From contig CAMCHQ010000017.1 in NCBI GenBank assembly GCA_945874765.1, positions 1 to 40,883 of the forward strand: 40,883 nucleotides of DNA, written 5' to 3'. The position numbers and the translations under genes were made by a program. This stretch comes from an uncultured Clostridia bacterium (GTDB lineage: Bacteria; Bacillota; Clostridia; Oscillospirales; Acutalibacteraceae). Shown one piece after another: positions 24,288 to 29,763 of the stretch (positions are counted from its first letter, which is position 1; each line of letters begins with the position of its first letter). Under the pieces are notes generated by a model. That model searched no databases. It saw only the letters and a program-made list of their open reading frames with translations, and was not told the DNA's origin.

Positions 24288-24316
24288 ATAATAAAACAAA
24301 CGTTCGATAATGTCAA
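24288..24316 (-). promoter_or_regulatory. dinB promoter
   Basis: On the minus strand, TTGACA (complement of 24311-24316), 17 nt, TATTAT (complement of 24288-24293). Confidence 0.85.
24295..24306. promoter_or_regulatory. LexA (SOS) box 2 of dinB
   Basis: On the minus strand CGAACGTTTGTT is one base away from the GAAC-N4-GTTC core. It fills the spacer between -35 and -10 of the dinB promoter, a classic repressing position. Confidence 0.75.
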
Positions 24317-24348
24317 GAACACTTTTTCCAAAGTCCGTATTTTATCCC

Positions 24349-24377
24349 TTGACGTAAATTGATTATTAAGTTATACT
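24349..24377 (+). promoter_or_regulatory. Promoter of the HprK-like gene
   Basis: TTGACG (24349-24354), 17 nt, TATACT (24372-24377). It is divergent from dinB. Confidence 0.75.
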
Positions 24378-24415
24378 TTTTATTGTTGTAGGTAATAAAT
24401 TTTTAAGGTGAAAAT

Positions 24416-25132
24416 ATGATTTATGATATCGCAGGTCTCAGGGTAGAAATTAAAAACGAAAAGGGCAGAACAAAAAAGCAGGCTGTTCCTTATCTTGCAG
24501 AAAATCAAGACGAAAATAATATCGATATAACTATTAATGTTGATGATGAGCGTGTGCAAAATATGATGCAGGCGCACCCGGAACTTGTTCAGGACGATTG
24601 GGAATATATGCTCACCGGCTCCGATTTTTATACCGAACTTATTAAGTATGACGGCTTTTTGCTCCACTCATCGTGTATAGTTGTTGATGATGTGGCTTAT
24701 GCCTTTTCTGCCGACAGCGGTACGGGTAAATCGACCCATACAGAGCTTTGGCTTAAACATTTCGGCGACAGGGCATATATGCTCAATGACGATAAACCGG
24801 CTATCAGGCTGATTGACGGTGTTGTTTATGCGTGCGGAACTCCTTGGAGCGGTAAATATGACTATTCAACCCCTAAAGTGGTTAAACTTGCCGGAATTTG
24901 CTTTCTTCAAAGAAGCGAGGATAATTGGATTAAAAAGGCTGAAACAGGTAAGGCTGTATTTAATATTTTTTCTCAAACCGTTCACCAGCTCGATAAGGTG
25001 AATATGGAAAAACTTTTCGACGTGCTTGAACAGATTTTTGCAAATGTACCTATTTATGACCTCGGCTGCAATATCTCCGACGAAGCTGTATTGACTTCAT
25101 ATAACGCAATGAAGCCTACAGACTGTCGATAA
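24416..25132 (+). CDS. HPr kinase-like P-loop protein
   Basis: A 238-residue protein whose C-terminal half looks like the HPr kinase/PEP-carboxykinase fold. The P-loop is SADSGTGKSTHTELW (~98-112), followed by MLNDDKPAIRL (~122-132), where the acidic pair should bind metal, and by CGTPWSGKYDYS (~140). The residues 60-95 stretch (YTELIKYDGFLLHSSCIVVDD) matches the beta-strands before the P-loop. It lacks the N-terminal domain of true HprK and there is no ptsH nearby, so it is not the carbon-control kinase. Similar stand-alone proteins occur in peptide-modification cassettes (ScmC-like), but no precursor peptide or radical-SAM gene is seen here. The substrate is unknown. It is monocistronic. 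Confidence 0.7.
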   Translation: MIYDIAGLRVEIKNEKGRTKKQAVPYLAENQDENNIDITINVDDERVQNMMQAHPELVQDDWEYMLTGSDFYTELIKYDGFLLHSSCIVVDDVAYAFSADSGTGKSTHTELWLKHFGDRAYMLNDDKPAIRLIDGVVYACGTPWSGKYDYSTPKVVKLAGICFLQRSEDNWIKKAETGKAVFNIFSQTVHQLDKVNMEKLFDVLEQIFANVPIYDLGCNISDEAVLTSYNAMKPTDCR

Positions 25133-25171
25133 AGCGGCTAAACCGCGCCGAATAAAATTAAATAAACATAT

Positions 25172-25368
25172 TGTCTCCCTTGTGTAAAGGGAGATGGGTG
25201 CAACTTGTTGCACTCAGAGAAATTGGAACAACGGCAAGGACATTAAGTCCTTGCCGTTGTTGGCGCTTTTCGTCTTTTGCTCAGGGGAGTGAATTGTGCG
25301 AAGCACAAGAGACACGTGGCTCCAAATTCACTTGTGAATTTGGGAGAAACAGTACAGTGTACTGTTTC
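25172..25368. repeat. Hairpin-mosaic intergenic element
   Basis: A chain of stems with tiny loops. TCTCCCTT/AAGGGAGA is at 25174-25194 and GTGCAA-CTTG-TTGCAC at 25198-25213. AACAACGGCAAGGAC/GTCCTTGCCGTTGTT is a perfect 15 bp at 25227-25261. TTGTGC-GAA-GCACAA is near 25294-25308, CAAATTCAC-TT-GTGAATTTG at 25323-25342, and GAAACAGTAC-AGT-GTACTGTTTC at 25346-25368. The 103-codon open frame across it looks accidental. It is probably a palindromic intergenic repeat or MITE-like element. Confidence 0.7.
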
Positions 25369-25454
25369 GTAGCAAGTGGAATAAAACAGCACCCGTTCGC
25401 AAAATACGAAATTTATCTCACTTTCTCGAAGTATGCTTATGTACTGAAACTATA

Positions 25455-25690
25455 TATAAAAAGAAAAGAAGTGAAAGCATAAAAGTTTCCACTTCTTTTT
25501 CTATATAAAAATCCACCCAGCCGCCGCCTGCTGAGAATAACCTGCTCTCTTAGCAGGTGGGTTTTGCTCTTATCACTTTGTGCTACCAACGTCCTTATAA
25601 ATAAGGGAGGTCTGCATTCCCGTTTCAAAGAAGTCAAATCCCTAAAAAAACGTGTTCGGGTTACTAAAGCTGACGGTTGTCGAGAAGGGC
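25455..25690 (-). ncRNA. Candidate structured small RNA (possibly 6S-like)
   Basis: After the DUF1292 stop the minus strand has no gene for 230 bp. Going 5' to 3' it holds a CCTTA-TTTA-TAAGG hairpin (about 25594-25607), a perfect ACCTGCT-AAGAG-AGCAGGT hairpin (about 25539-25557), a GC-rich GCAGGCGGCGGCTGGG block (25517-25532), and then a terminator with T-run. AAAACCCACC and GGTGGATTTT flank the second hairpin and can pair with one mismatch. ACTTCTTT near 25630 can pair with AAAGAAGT at 25490. The layout, a short hairpin followed by a GGCGGC segment near the 3' end, recalls 6S RNA, and the DUF1292 neighbourhood is compatible. No strong separate promoter is visible, so it may also be the 3' tail of the DUF1292 transcript. 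Confidence 0.35.
25461..25500. terminator. Bidirectional terminator
   Basis: AAAAGAAGTG and CACTTCTTTT pair around an A-rich loop with a short extension. T-rich runs follow on both strands. Confidence 0.8.
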
Positions 25691-25708
25691 AGATTCTATA
25701 AGCTATTA

Positions 25709-26029
25709 TTACTGCTCAGGCTCAAAATATTCTACGTCAAATTTTTCCTCAATCTTTTGCATAAGAATGTCGGAAATTTGCTCGTATTCCATTTCGTCCT
25801 CAATTTCAACGAGATATTCGTCGCCGTTATCGTCAGTTTCAACTTTAAGGGTGATTACCTCGTAGTCGCCGTCAACAATATCTTCGTCTGTTTCATTATA
25901 TTTAGTAATGGCAACGTAAACATCGTTGTCGGTTTCATATCTTTCCAAAAGTTCAAAAAGAAGCTCGTTGCCGTCATCATCTGTTACGCTGATAATGTCA
26001 GGCTCATAATATTCTTCGTTTTCAGCCAT
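25709..26029 (-). CDS. DUF1292 family protein (YrzB-like)
   Basis: A 106-residue very acidic protein of the DUF1292 family (ENEEYYEPDIISVTDDDGNELLFELLERYE...). The family is widespread in Firmicutes, usually near ruvX and the IreB gene, and has no known function. The N-terminal beta-rich ISVTDDDGNE and the central VYVAITKYNETDE patterns are typical. A strong ribosome site (AGGAGG) and a near-consensus promoter precede it. The usual neighbours are missing, so it has moved or stands alone here. A candidate small RNA lies directly downstream on the same strand. Confidence 0.9.
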   Translation of the reverse strand: MAENEEYYEPDIISVTDDDGNELLFELLERYETDNDVYVAITKYNETDEDIVDGDYEVITLKVETDDNGDEYLVEIEDEMEYEQISDILMQKIEEKFDVEYFEPEQ

Positions 26030-26061
26030 AAATTAACCTCCTAAATCAATTTACCTGTAAT

Positions 26062-26090
26062 ATTATATATACTTTTCCCCGTTTAGTCAA
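26062..26090 (-). promoter_or_regulatory. DUF1292 promoter
   Basis: On the minus strand, TTGACT (complement of 26085-26090), 17 nt, TATAAT (complement of 26062-26067). Confidence 0.85.
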
Positions 26091-26101
26091 TAGAATTGAT
26101 G

Positions 26102-26125
26102 AATATTTAACAATTGTTTAATATT
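26102..26125. promoter_or_regulatory. 24-bp near-perfect palindrome between divergent promoters
   Basis: The outer arms AATATT are separated by T-AACAATTGTT-T. The central 10 bp are a perfect dyad and only one symmetric pair mismatches. It lies upstream of both the DUF1292 promoter and the promoter of the large RNA, so it is a candidate shared operator. Confidence 0.45.
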
Positions 26126-26158
26126 GCTAAAAAAATATAAAAAAATTCAAAAAAACTA

Positions 26159-26187
26159 TTGACAATTCACAATTGCGGTGCTATTAT
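26159..26187 (+). promoter_or_regulatory. Promoter of the large non-coding RNA
   Basis: TTGACA (26159-26164), 17 nt, TATTAT (26182-26187): one mismatch from consensus. The start is expected near 26194. Confidence 0.85.
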
Positions 26188-26302
26188 GTAGATGAACAAA
26201 GGAGATAGATACAAAGGCTTGAGAGTGAAAGGACTTGAGGTAAGGAAAAGCCAAAAATCTCTATCGCTTAACTTGTTTAGAATACGAAAGGAGGCTTGTC
26301 CG

Positions 26303-26350
26303 ATGGATTTAGAACCAGGTCAGACAAGCACCCGAGAAGTAACCCAATAA
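26303..26350 (+). CDS. Possible 15-codon leader-type ORF inside the large RNA
   Basis: A full AAAGGAGG (26287-26294) stands 8 nt before ATG at 26303, with 15 codons (MDLEPGQTSTREVTQ) before TAA at 26348-26350. The start codon lies in the loop of the GCTTGTC/GACAAGC stem, which also partly covers the ribosome site. This could be chance, a translated micro-peptide, or a conserved structural motif that mimics a ribosome site. Confidence 0.25.
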   Translation: MDLEPGQTSTREVTQ

Positions 26351-26687
26351 AATAACGGAAACTAATGTATCGGCAGAAGCAAAACGGAATTGCTTACGGG
26401 TACAAACTTTATGAAGGATTATTAAAATAGTTATTCGGCAGAATTGGTAAATTACTATCGGGTGCGAAAAACTTAATAGTAAAGGTATATATTGATTATC
26501 CTGCCGGTAATCTGTAGCGAAAGCTACAATATAAAATAATTTAAAGAGGTACAGTCCAATGGGTTAGTAAGTTAATCTAAATGCTAAAAGTTAATATTAG
26601 TATTTTAGAATAGGTCATTAAATATACGAGGTATAGACCGATGTACTAATCAATTATAAGATTTAAAATTCAATAATAAATAACTTC

Positions 26688-26724
26688 AAGGCGCTCAACC
26701 GTTAGGTTGGGCGCCTTATGTTTT
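26688..26724 (+). terminator. Terminator of the large RNA
   Basis: AAGGCGCTCAACC (26688-26700), GTTA loop, GGTTGGGCGCCTT (26705-26717) with one G-T pair, then ATGTTTT. Confidence 0.9.
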
Positions 26725-26791
26725 GCCGGTCTGTTGAATTTAAAGATTTTGCTTTTTGGGGACCCCGAATAATAGATATGTAATTACGTAG

Positions 26792-26811
26792 GGCAAGGGC
26801 TTGCTCTTGCC
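26792..26811. repeat. Short palindromic intergenic repeat
   Basis: GGCAAGGGC-TT-GCTCTTGCC forms a 9-bp stem with a 2-nt loop. A GGGGACCCC palindrome lies about 30 bp upstream (26758-26766). The style matches the other intergenic hairpins in this window. Nothing else is seen between 26725 and 26840. Confidence 0.55.
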
Positions 26812-26840
26812 GAAATAAAATCAAAAATTGCATTTATAAA

Positions 26841-26880
26841 AAAGTGGCTTGAACGTAGTGTTCAAGCCACTTTTGCTTCT
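26841..26880. terminator. Bidirectional terminator
   Basis: AAAGTGGCTTGAAC (26841-26854) pairs perfectly with GTTCAAGCCACTTT (26860-26873). T-runs follow on both strands, so it closes the DUF523 operon and backs up the large RNA. Confidence 0.93.
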
Positions 26881-26889
26881 TTTCGTCTT

Positions 26890-27330
26890 TCACTCATCTA
26901 AAAACGCAACTTTTTCTGCGTCGCTTTCGCCGTAAATCTTTATGCCGTGTTCATAAAGCATTTGCGCCGCTATGCCATTTCCGTATGTAAGTTTTCCCGA
27001 AAATGTTCCGTCATATATCCTACCGAATCCGCAAGACGGGCTTCTTTCTTTCAATATTGCCACCTGACATCCGCTTTCCTGCGCAATGTAAAGCGCTTTT
27101 TCCGCTCCGTCAAAGAACGCTTCGGTTAAATCTTTTCCGTCTTTTGAATACACTTTGCCGTCTCTGATTTCACTCGGCACTCTCGGAGTAGGCAGGCACG
27201 CAAATGTTTCCGGACAAATCGGAATTAACGTGTGCTTTTCACCGAGTTTTATAACTTTTTCATTTTTATTGTTGCCGCCGTTGTATTTGCAGTTTTCGCC
27301 AAGCAGGCAGGCACTTACAAGTATTTTCAT
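26890..27330 (-). CDS. DUF523 family protein (YbbK-like)
   Basis: A 146-residue protein of the DUF523 family. Conserved parts are visible: the N-terminal ILVSACLLGENCKYNGGNN, then IPICPETFACLPTPRVPSEI, and LKERSPSCGFGRIYDGTF near residue 95-112. The conserved cysteines suggest a metal or redox site, but the function of the family is unknown to me. Its ATG overlaps the stop of an upstream small membrane-protein gene (ATGA), so the two are translationally coupled. It ends at a bidirectional terminator. Confidence 0.92.
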   Translation of the reverse strand: MKILVSACLLGENCKYNGGNNKNEKVIKLGEKHTLIPICPETFACLPTPRVPSEIRDGKVYSKDGKDLTEAFFDGAEKALYIAQESGCQVAILKERSPSCGFGRIYDGTFSGKLTYGNGIAAQMLYEHGIKIYGESDAEKVAFLDE

Positions 27331-27515
27331 TTTCTTCTCCTTTTACTTATAATTATAAAAAATCCTAAAACAAACAATACTAATATTACGGCGAATATCA
27401 ACATAAGCGGTTTTGAAATAATCGGAATTTTACCGGCTATTGAGATGAACAGCGCCAAAAGCATAAATATTACAATAAATATGACCGTAATTATTGCGGC
27501 TTTTTTGTTTTTCAT
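27327..27515 (-). CDS. Small two-segment membrane protein (62 residues)
   Basis: Two hydrophobic segments (about residues 7-29 and 35-56) lie between short Lys/Arg-rich ends (MKNKKAA and ISKRRRK). No family is recognised. It is supported as a gene by its ribosome site (GGTGAT), the upstream promoter-like TAGACT-17-TAATAT on the minus strand (about 27527-27560), and the 4-nt ATGA overlap with the DUF523 gene. Confidence 0.7.
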   Translation of the reverse strand: MKNKKAAIITVIFIVIFMLLALFISIAGKIPIISKPLMLIFAVILVLFVLGFFIIISKRRRK

Positions 27516-27685
27516 AGTATCACCAAAGCTATATTATCATATATTTTTCGATTAGTCTACACCTAAGTGTAAAGCATTTTACTTTACATATATGCAATAT
27601 ATACAAATATCATACCCAATCTATACCTTGTTTTTAATATAAACTAAGAAAATATTAAAATTTGGTGTCAAATTAAAAAGAATAG

Positions 27686-27714
27686 TTGCAAAATTTGTAA
27701 TTTAGTAATAATAT
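27686..27714 (+). promoter_or_regulatory. Promoter of xpt
   Basis: TTGCAA (27686-27691), 17 nt, TAATAT (27709-27714). An upstream hairpin TGTAAAG-CATTTTA-CTTTACA lies near 27569-27589. The gap 27541-27757 shows no purine riboswitch. Confidence 0.65.
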
Positions 27715-27757
27715 ATACACACATTATTATTAATCATTATTTTCGGTGGTACAAAAT

Positions 27758-28336
27758 ATGGATTCATTAAAACAGAAGATATTAAACGAAGGCGAGGTTT
27801 ACGAGGGTAATATCCTTAAAGTAGACGGCTTTTTAAATCATAGGATTGATATTCCGTTTATGAGGGAGATTGCTAAGGAATTTCATCGCTTGTTTAAAGA
27901 TGACGGCGTTAATAAAATCCTTACTATCGAAGCGTCGGGCATAGCTATCGGTGCGCTTGTTGCCGAGGAGTTCGGTTGTCCGCTTGTTTTCGCAAAGAAA
28001 ACAAAAACAAAAAATATTGCCGGTGATGTTTATACCTCTAAGGTTGAAAGCTTCACTCACGGTACTACATATGATATTATTGTGTCAAAACGATTTCTCG
28101 ATGAAAACGATAAAGTGCTCATTGTTGATGATTTTCTTGCAATCGGCAATGCACTCAACGGTCTTATTGCTCTTGTTAAAGACAGCGGCGCTTCTCTTGC
28201 GGGCTGCGGCGTTGTAATTGAAAAGGGCTTCCAGCACGGCGGCGATAAGCTCAGAAGTGAGGGAATTAAGGTTGAATCTCTTGCTATAGTGGAAAGTATG
28301 GACCACGAAACGGGCAAGGTTTATTTCAGAGATTAA
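27758..28336 (+). CDS. xpt: Xanthine phosphoribosyltransferase
   Basis: Converts xanthine and PRPP to XMP in purine salvage. The 192-residue sequence aligns by eye over its whole length with Bacillus Xpt: LKVDGFLNHRIDIPFM (~22-37), TIEASGIAIGALVAEEFG, the PRPP-binding VLIVDDFLAIGNALNGL (~120-136), and GCGVVIEKGFQHGGDKL. The start at 27758 (MDSLKQKIL) is chosen over a GTG 12 nt earlier because CGGTGG is well spaced for it. In Bacillus the gene often has a guanine riboswitch; none is seen here. It is followed by a nucleoside ABC transporter, together a purine salvage block. Confidence 0.95.
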   Translation: MDSLKQKILNEGEVYEGNILKVDGFLNHRIDIPFMREIAKEFHRLFKDDGVNKILTIEASGIAIGALVAEEFGCPLVFAKKTKTKNIAGDVYTSKVESFTHGTTYDIIVSKRFLDENDKVLIVDDFLAIGNALNGLIALVKDSGASLAGCGVVIEKGFQHGGDKLRSEGIKVESLAIVESMDHETGKVYFRD

Positions 28337-28379
28337 TCGTTTTTATTTTTTATTAATAGGTTATTCGGTGTTTTCACCT

Positions 28380-28385
28380 TATAAT
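28380..28385 (+). promoter_or_regulatory. -10 element before the BMP lipoprotein gene
   Basis: TATAAT at 28380-28385 is perfect, but no convincing -35 is present (TAGGTT at 28357). The ribosome site GGAGG lies just before the ATG at 28417. Confidence 0.45.
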
Positions 28386-28416
28386 AAAATAAATTATTTG
28401 TACGGAGGTAAGACAA

Positions 28417-29655
28417 ATGAAACTCACAAAGAAAATTCTTGCAGTTGTTCTTTCAGTTCTCTTTGTTGTAGGCGTATTTGCTGGTTGTTCTTCAAATAGC
28501 GCTAAGGACAAGGACACAACAACTAAGGCATCTGCATCATCAGACGTTAAGGTAGGATTTATTTTCCTTCACGACGAGAACTCAACTTACGATAAGAACT
28601 TCATCACAGCTGCTGACGAAGCTTGTAAGACTCTCGGTATTTCTGATGAAAACAAGATTTACAAGACAAATATTCCTGAAGGTCAGGAATGTACTGAAGC
28701 TGCTGAGGACCTTGTTGATAAGGGCTGCAACATCATTTTCGCTGATAGCTTCGGTCATGAACCTTATCTTATTGAGGTTGCTGAGAAACATCCTGAAGTT
28801 CAGTTCTGCCACTCAACAGGTACAAGAGCTCATACAGAAGGTCTTGACAACTATCACAACGCATTCGCTTCAATCTACGAAGGCAGATATCTTGCAGGTA
28901 TCGCTGCAGGTATGAAACTTAATCAGATGATTAAGGACGGCGAATTTAAGGCTAAAGACGCTAAAATCGGTTATGTAGGTGCTTATACTTACGCTGAGGT
29001 TATTTCAGGTTATACTTCATTCTTCCTCGGTGCTCGTTCGGTTTGCCCGACAGCTACTATGGAAGTTCAGTTCACAGGTTCATGGTATGATGAAGCTGCT
29101 GAGAAGGAAGCTGCTAATACTCTTATCGCTAACGGTTGTAAGCTTATCAGCCAGCACGCTGACTCAATGGGTGCTCCTACAGCTTGCGAAACAGCAGGTG
29201 TACCTGACGTTTCTTACAACGGCTCAACAGTAAGCGCTTGCCCTAACACATTCATCGTTTCTTCAAGAATTAACTGGGCTCCTTACTATGAGTATGCAAT
29301 CAAGGCTGTTATGAACGGCGAGAAGATTGACACTGACTGGATAGGTGACCTTGCTACTAACTCTGTTCTTCTTACAGATGTAAACGAGAAGGCTGCTGCT
29401 CCTGGTACTCAGAAGGCTATCGACGAAGCTAAGGCTAAGCTTGAAGACGGTTCTCTTCAGGTATTCGATACTTCAACATTCACTGTTGACGGCAAGAAGC
29501 TTGATTCTTACAAGGCTGACGTTGACACAGATGATAAGTACACACCTGATACAGAAGTAATTGAAAACGGTGCATTCCAGGAATCAAAGTTCCGTTCAGC
29601 TCCATACTTTGACGTTAAGATTGACGGTATTAAGCTTCTTAACGAAAAAATGTAA
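28417..29655 (+). CDS. BMP family nucleoside ABC transporter, substrate-binding lipoprotein
   Basis: A 412-residue Bmp/PnrA-like binding protein. The lipoprotein signal ends at VFAGC (Cys24), followed by an Asp/Thr/Ser linker, so it is tethered outside the cell. Family patterns: VGFIFLHDENSTYDKNF, EDLVDKGCNIIFADSFGHEPY, AEKHPEVQFCHSTGT, YEGRYLAGIAAGM, IGYVGAYTYAEVISGYTSFFLGAR and LISQHADSMGAPTACE. Relatives bind purine or other nucleosides. It is followed by a hairpin, then ATPase and two permease genes. Codon use is visibly more biased (many GCT and AAG codons) than in neighbours, consistent with high expression. Confidence 0.95.
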   Translation: MKLTKKILAVVLSVLFVVGVFAGCSSNSAKDKDTTTKASASSDVKVGFIFLHDENSTYDKNFITAADEACKTLGISDENKIYKTNIPEGQECTEAAEDLVDKGCNIIFADSFGHEPYLIEVAEKHPEVQFCHSTGTRAHTEGLDNYHNAFASIYEGRYLAGIAAGMKLNQMIKDGEFKAKDAKIGYVGAYTYAEVISGYTSFFLGARSVCPTATMEVQFTGSWYDEAAEKEAANTLIANGCKLISQHADSMGAPTACETAGVPDVSYNGSTVSACPNTFIVSSRINWAPYYEYAIKAVMNGEKIDTDWIGDLATNSVLLTDVNEKAAAPGTQKAIDEAKAKLEDGSLQVFDTSTFTVDGKKLDSYKADVDTDDKYTPDTEVIENGAFQESKFRSAPYFDVKIDGIKLLNEKM

Positions 29656-29689
29656 TTAAATAATTCTTAGTTATATTTTATAATTAAAC

Positions 29690-29721
29690 CCGTGGCCGTA
29701 CCCTCAAAAGTACGGTCACGG
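29690..29721 (+). terminator. Intra-operon hairpin after the BMP gene
   Basis: CCGTGGCCGTAC (29690-29701) pairs with GTACGGTCACGG (29710-29721) with one G-U pair. The tail is only weakly T-rich (TAGTATTGTTTT). It is a leaky terminator or protective stem allowing excess binding protein. Confidence 0.7.
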
Positions 29722-29763
29722 TAGTATTGTTTTAAGTGATATTAAATTTTTGCGGAGGAAAAT

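Larger units (their letters stand above)
26194..26724 (+). ncRNA. Large structured non-coding RNA, about 530 nt, family not assigned
   Basis: A near-consensus promoter at one end and a 13-bp terminator at the other enclose 530 nt without a long ORF. Complementary pairs found by eye: GGAGAT 26201/ATCTCT 26257, with GGCTT 26216/AAGCC 26248 inside; GCTTGTC 26294/GACAAGC 26323; GCACCCGA 26328/TCGGGTGC 26458 (8 bp, long range); AAGCAA 26377/TTGCTT 26390; CGGCAG 26436/CTGCCG 26501; TGTAGC-GAAA-GCTACA 26513-26528. A 3' arm nests TTAGTA/TACTAA, GGTC/GACC and TATAC-GAG-GTATA (26597-26649). TCGGCAGAA occurs twice (26370 and 26435). Size and ornateness match the ROOL/OLE/GOLLD kind of RNA. The OLE partner gene oapA is absent, and RNase P, tmRNA, SRP and group I/II intron signatures were not found. 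ROOL is the best guess given the likely rumen/gut host, but this is inference. Confidence 0.8.

Noticed and set aside
25171-25482. 103-codon plus-strand open frame
   Set aside because: It runs through the hairpin-mosaic element, lacks a ribosome site and looks like translated palindromes.
25652-26044. 130-codon plus-strand open frame opposite DUF1292
   Set aside because: Antisense shadow of a known family gene that has its own promoter and ribosome site.
26194-26724. Assigning the large RNA to OLE, RNase P, tmRNA, SRP RNA or a self-splicing intron
   Set aside because: No oapA partner for OLE, none of the conserved core sequences of the others, and no intron-encoded protein or split host gene.
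27541-27757. Purine riboswitch before xpt
   Set aside because: No purine riboswitch core or terminator/antiterminator arrangement is visible; only a promoter and a small inverted repeat.
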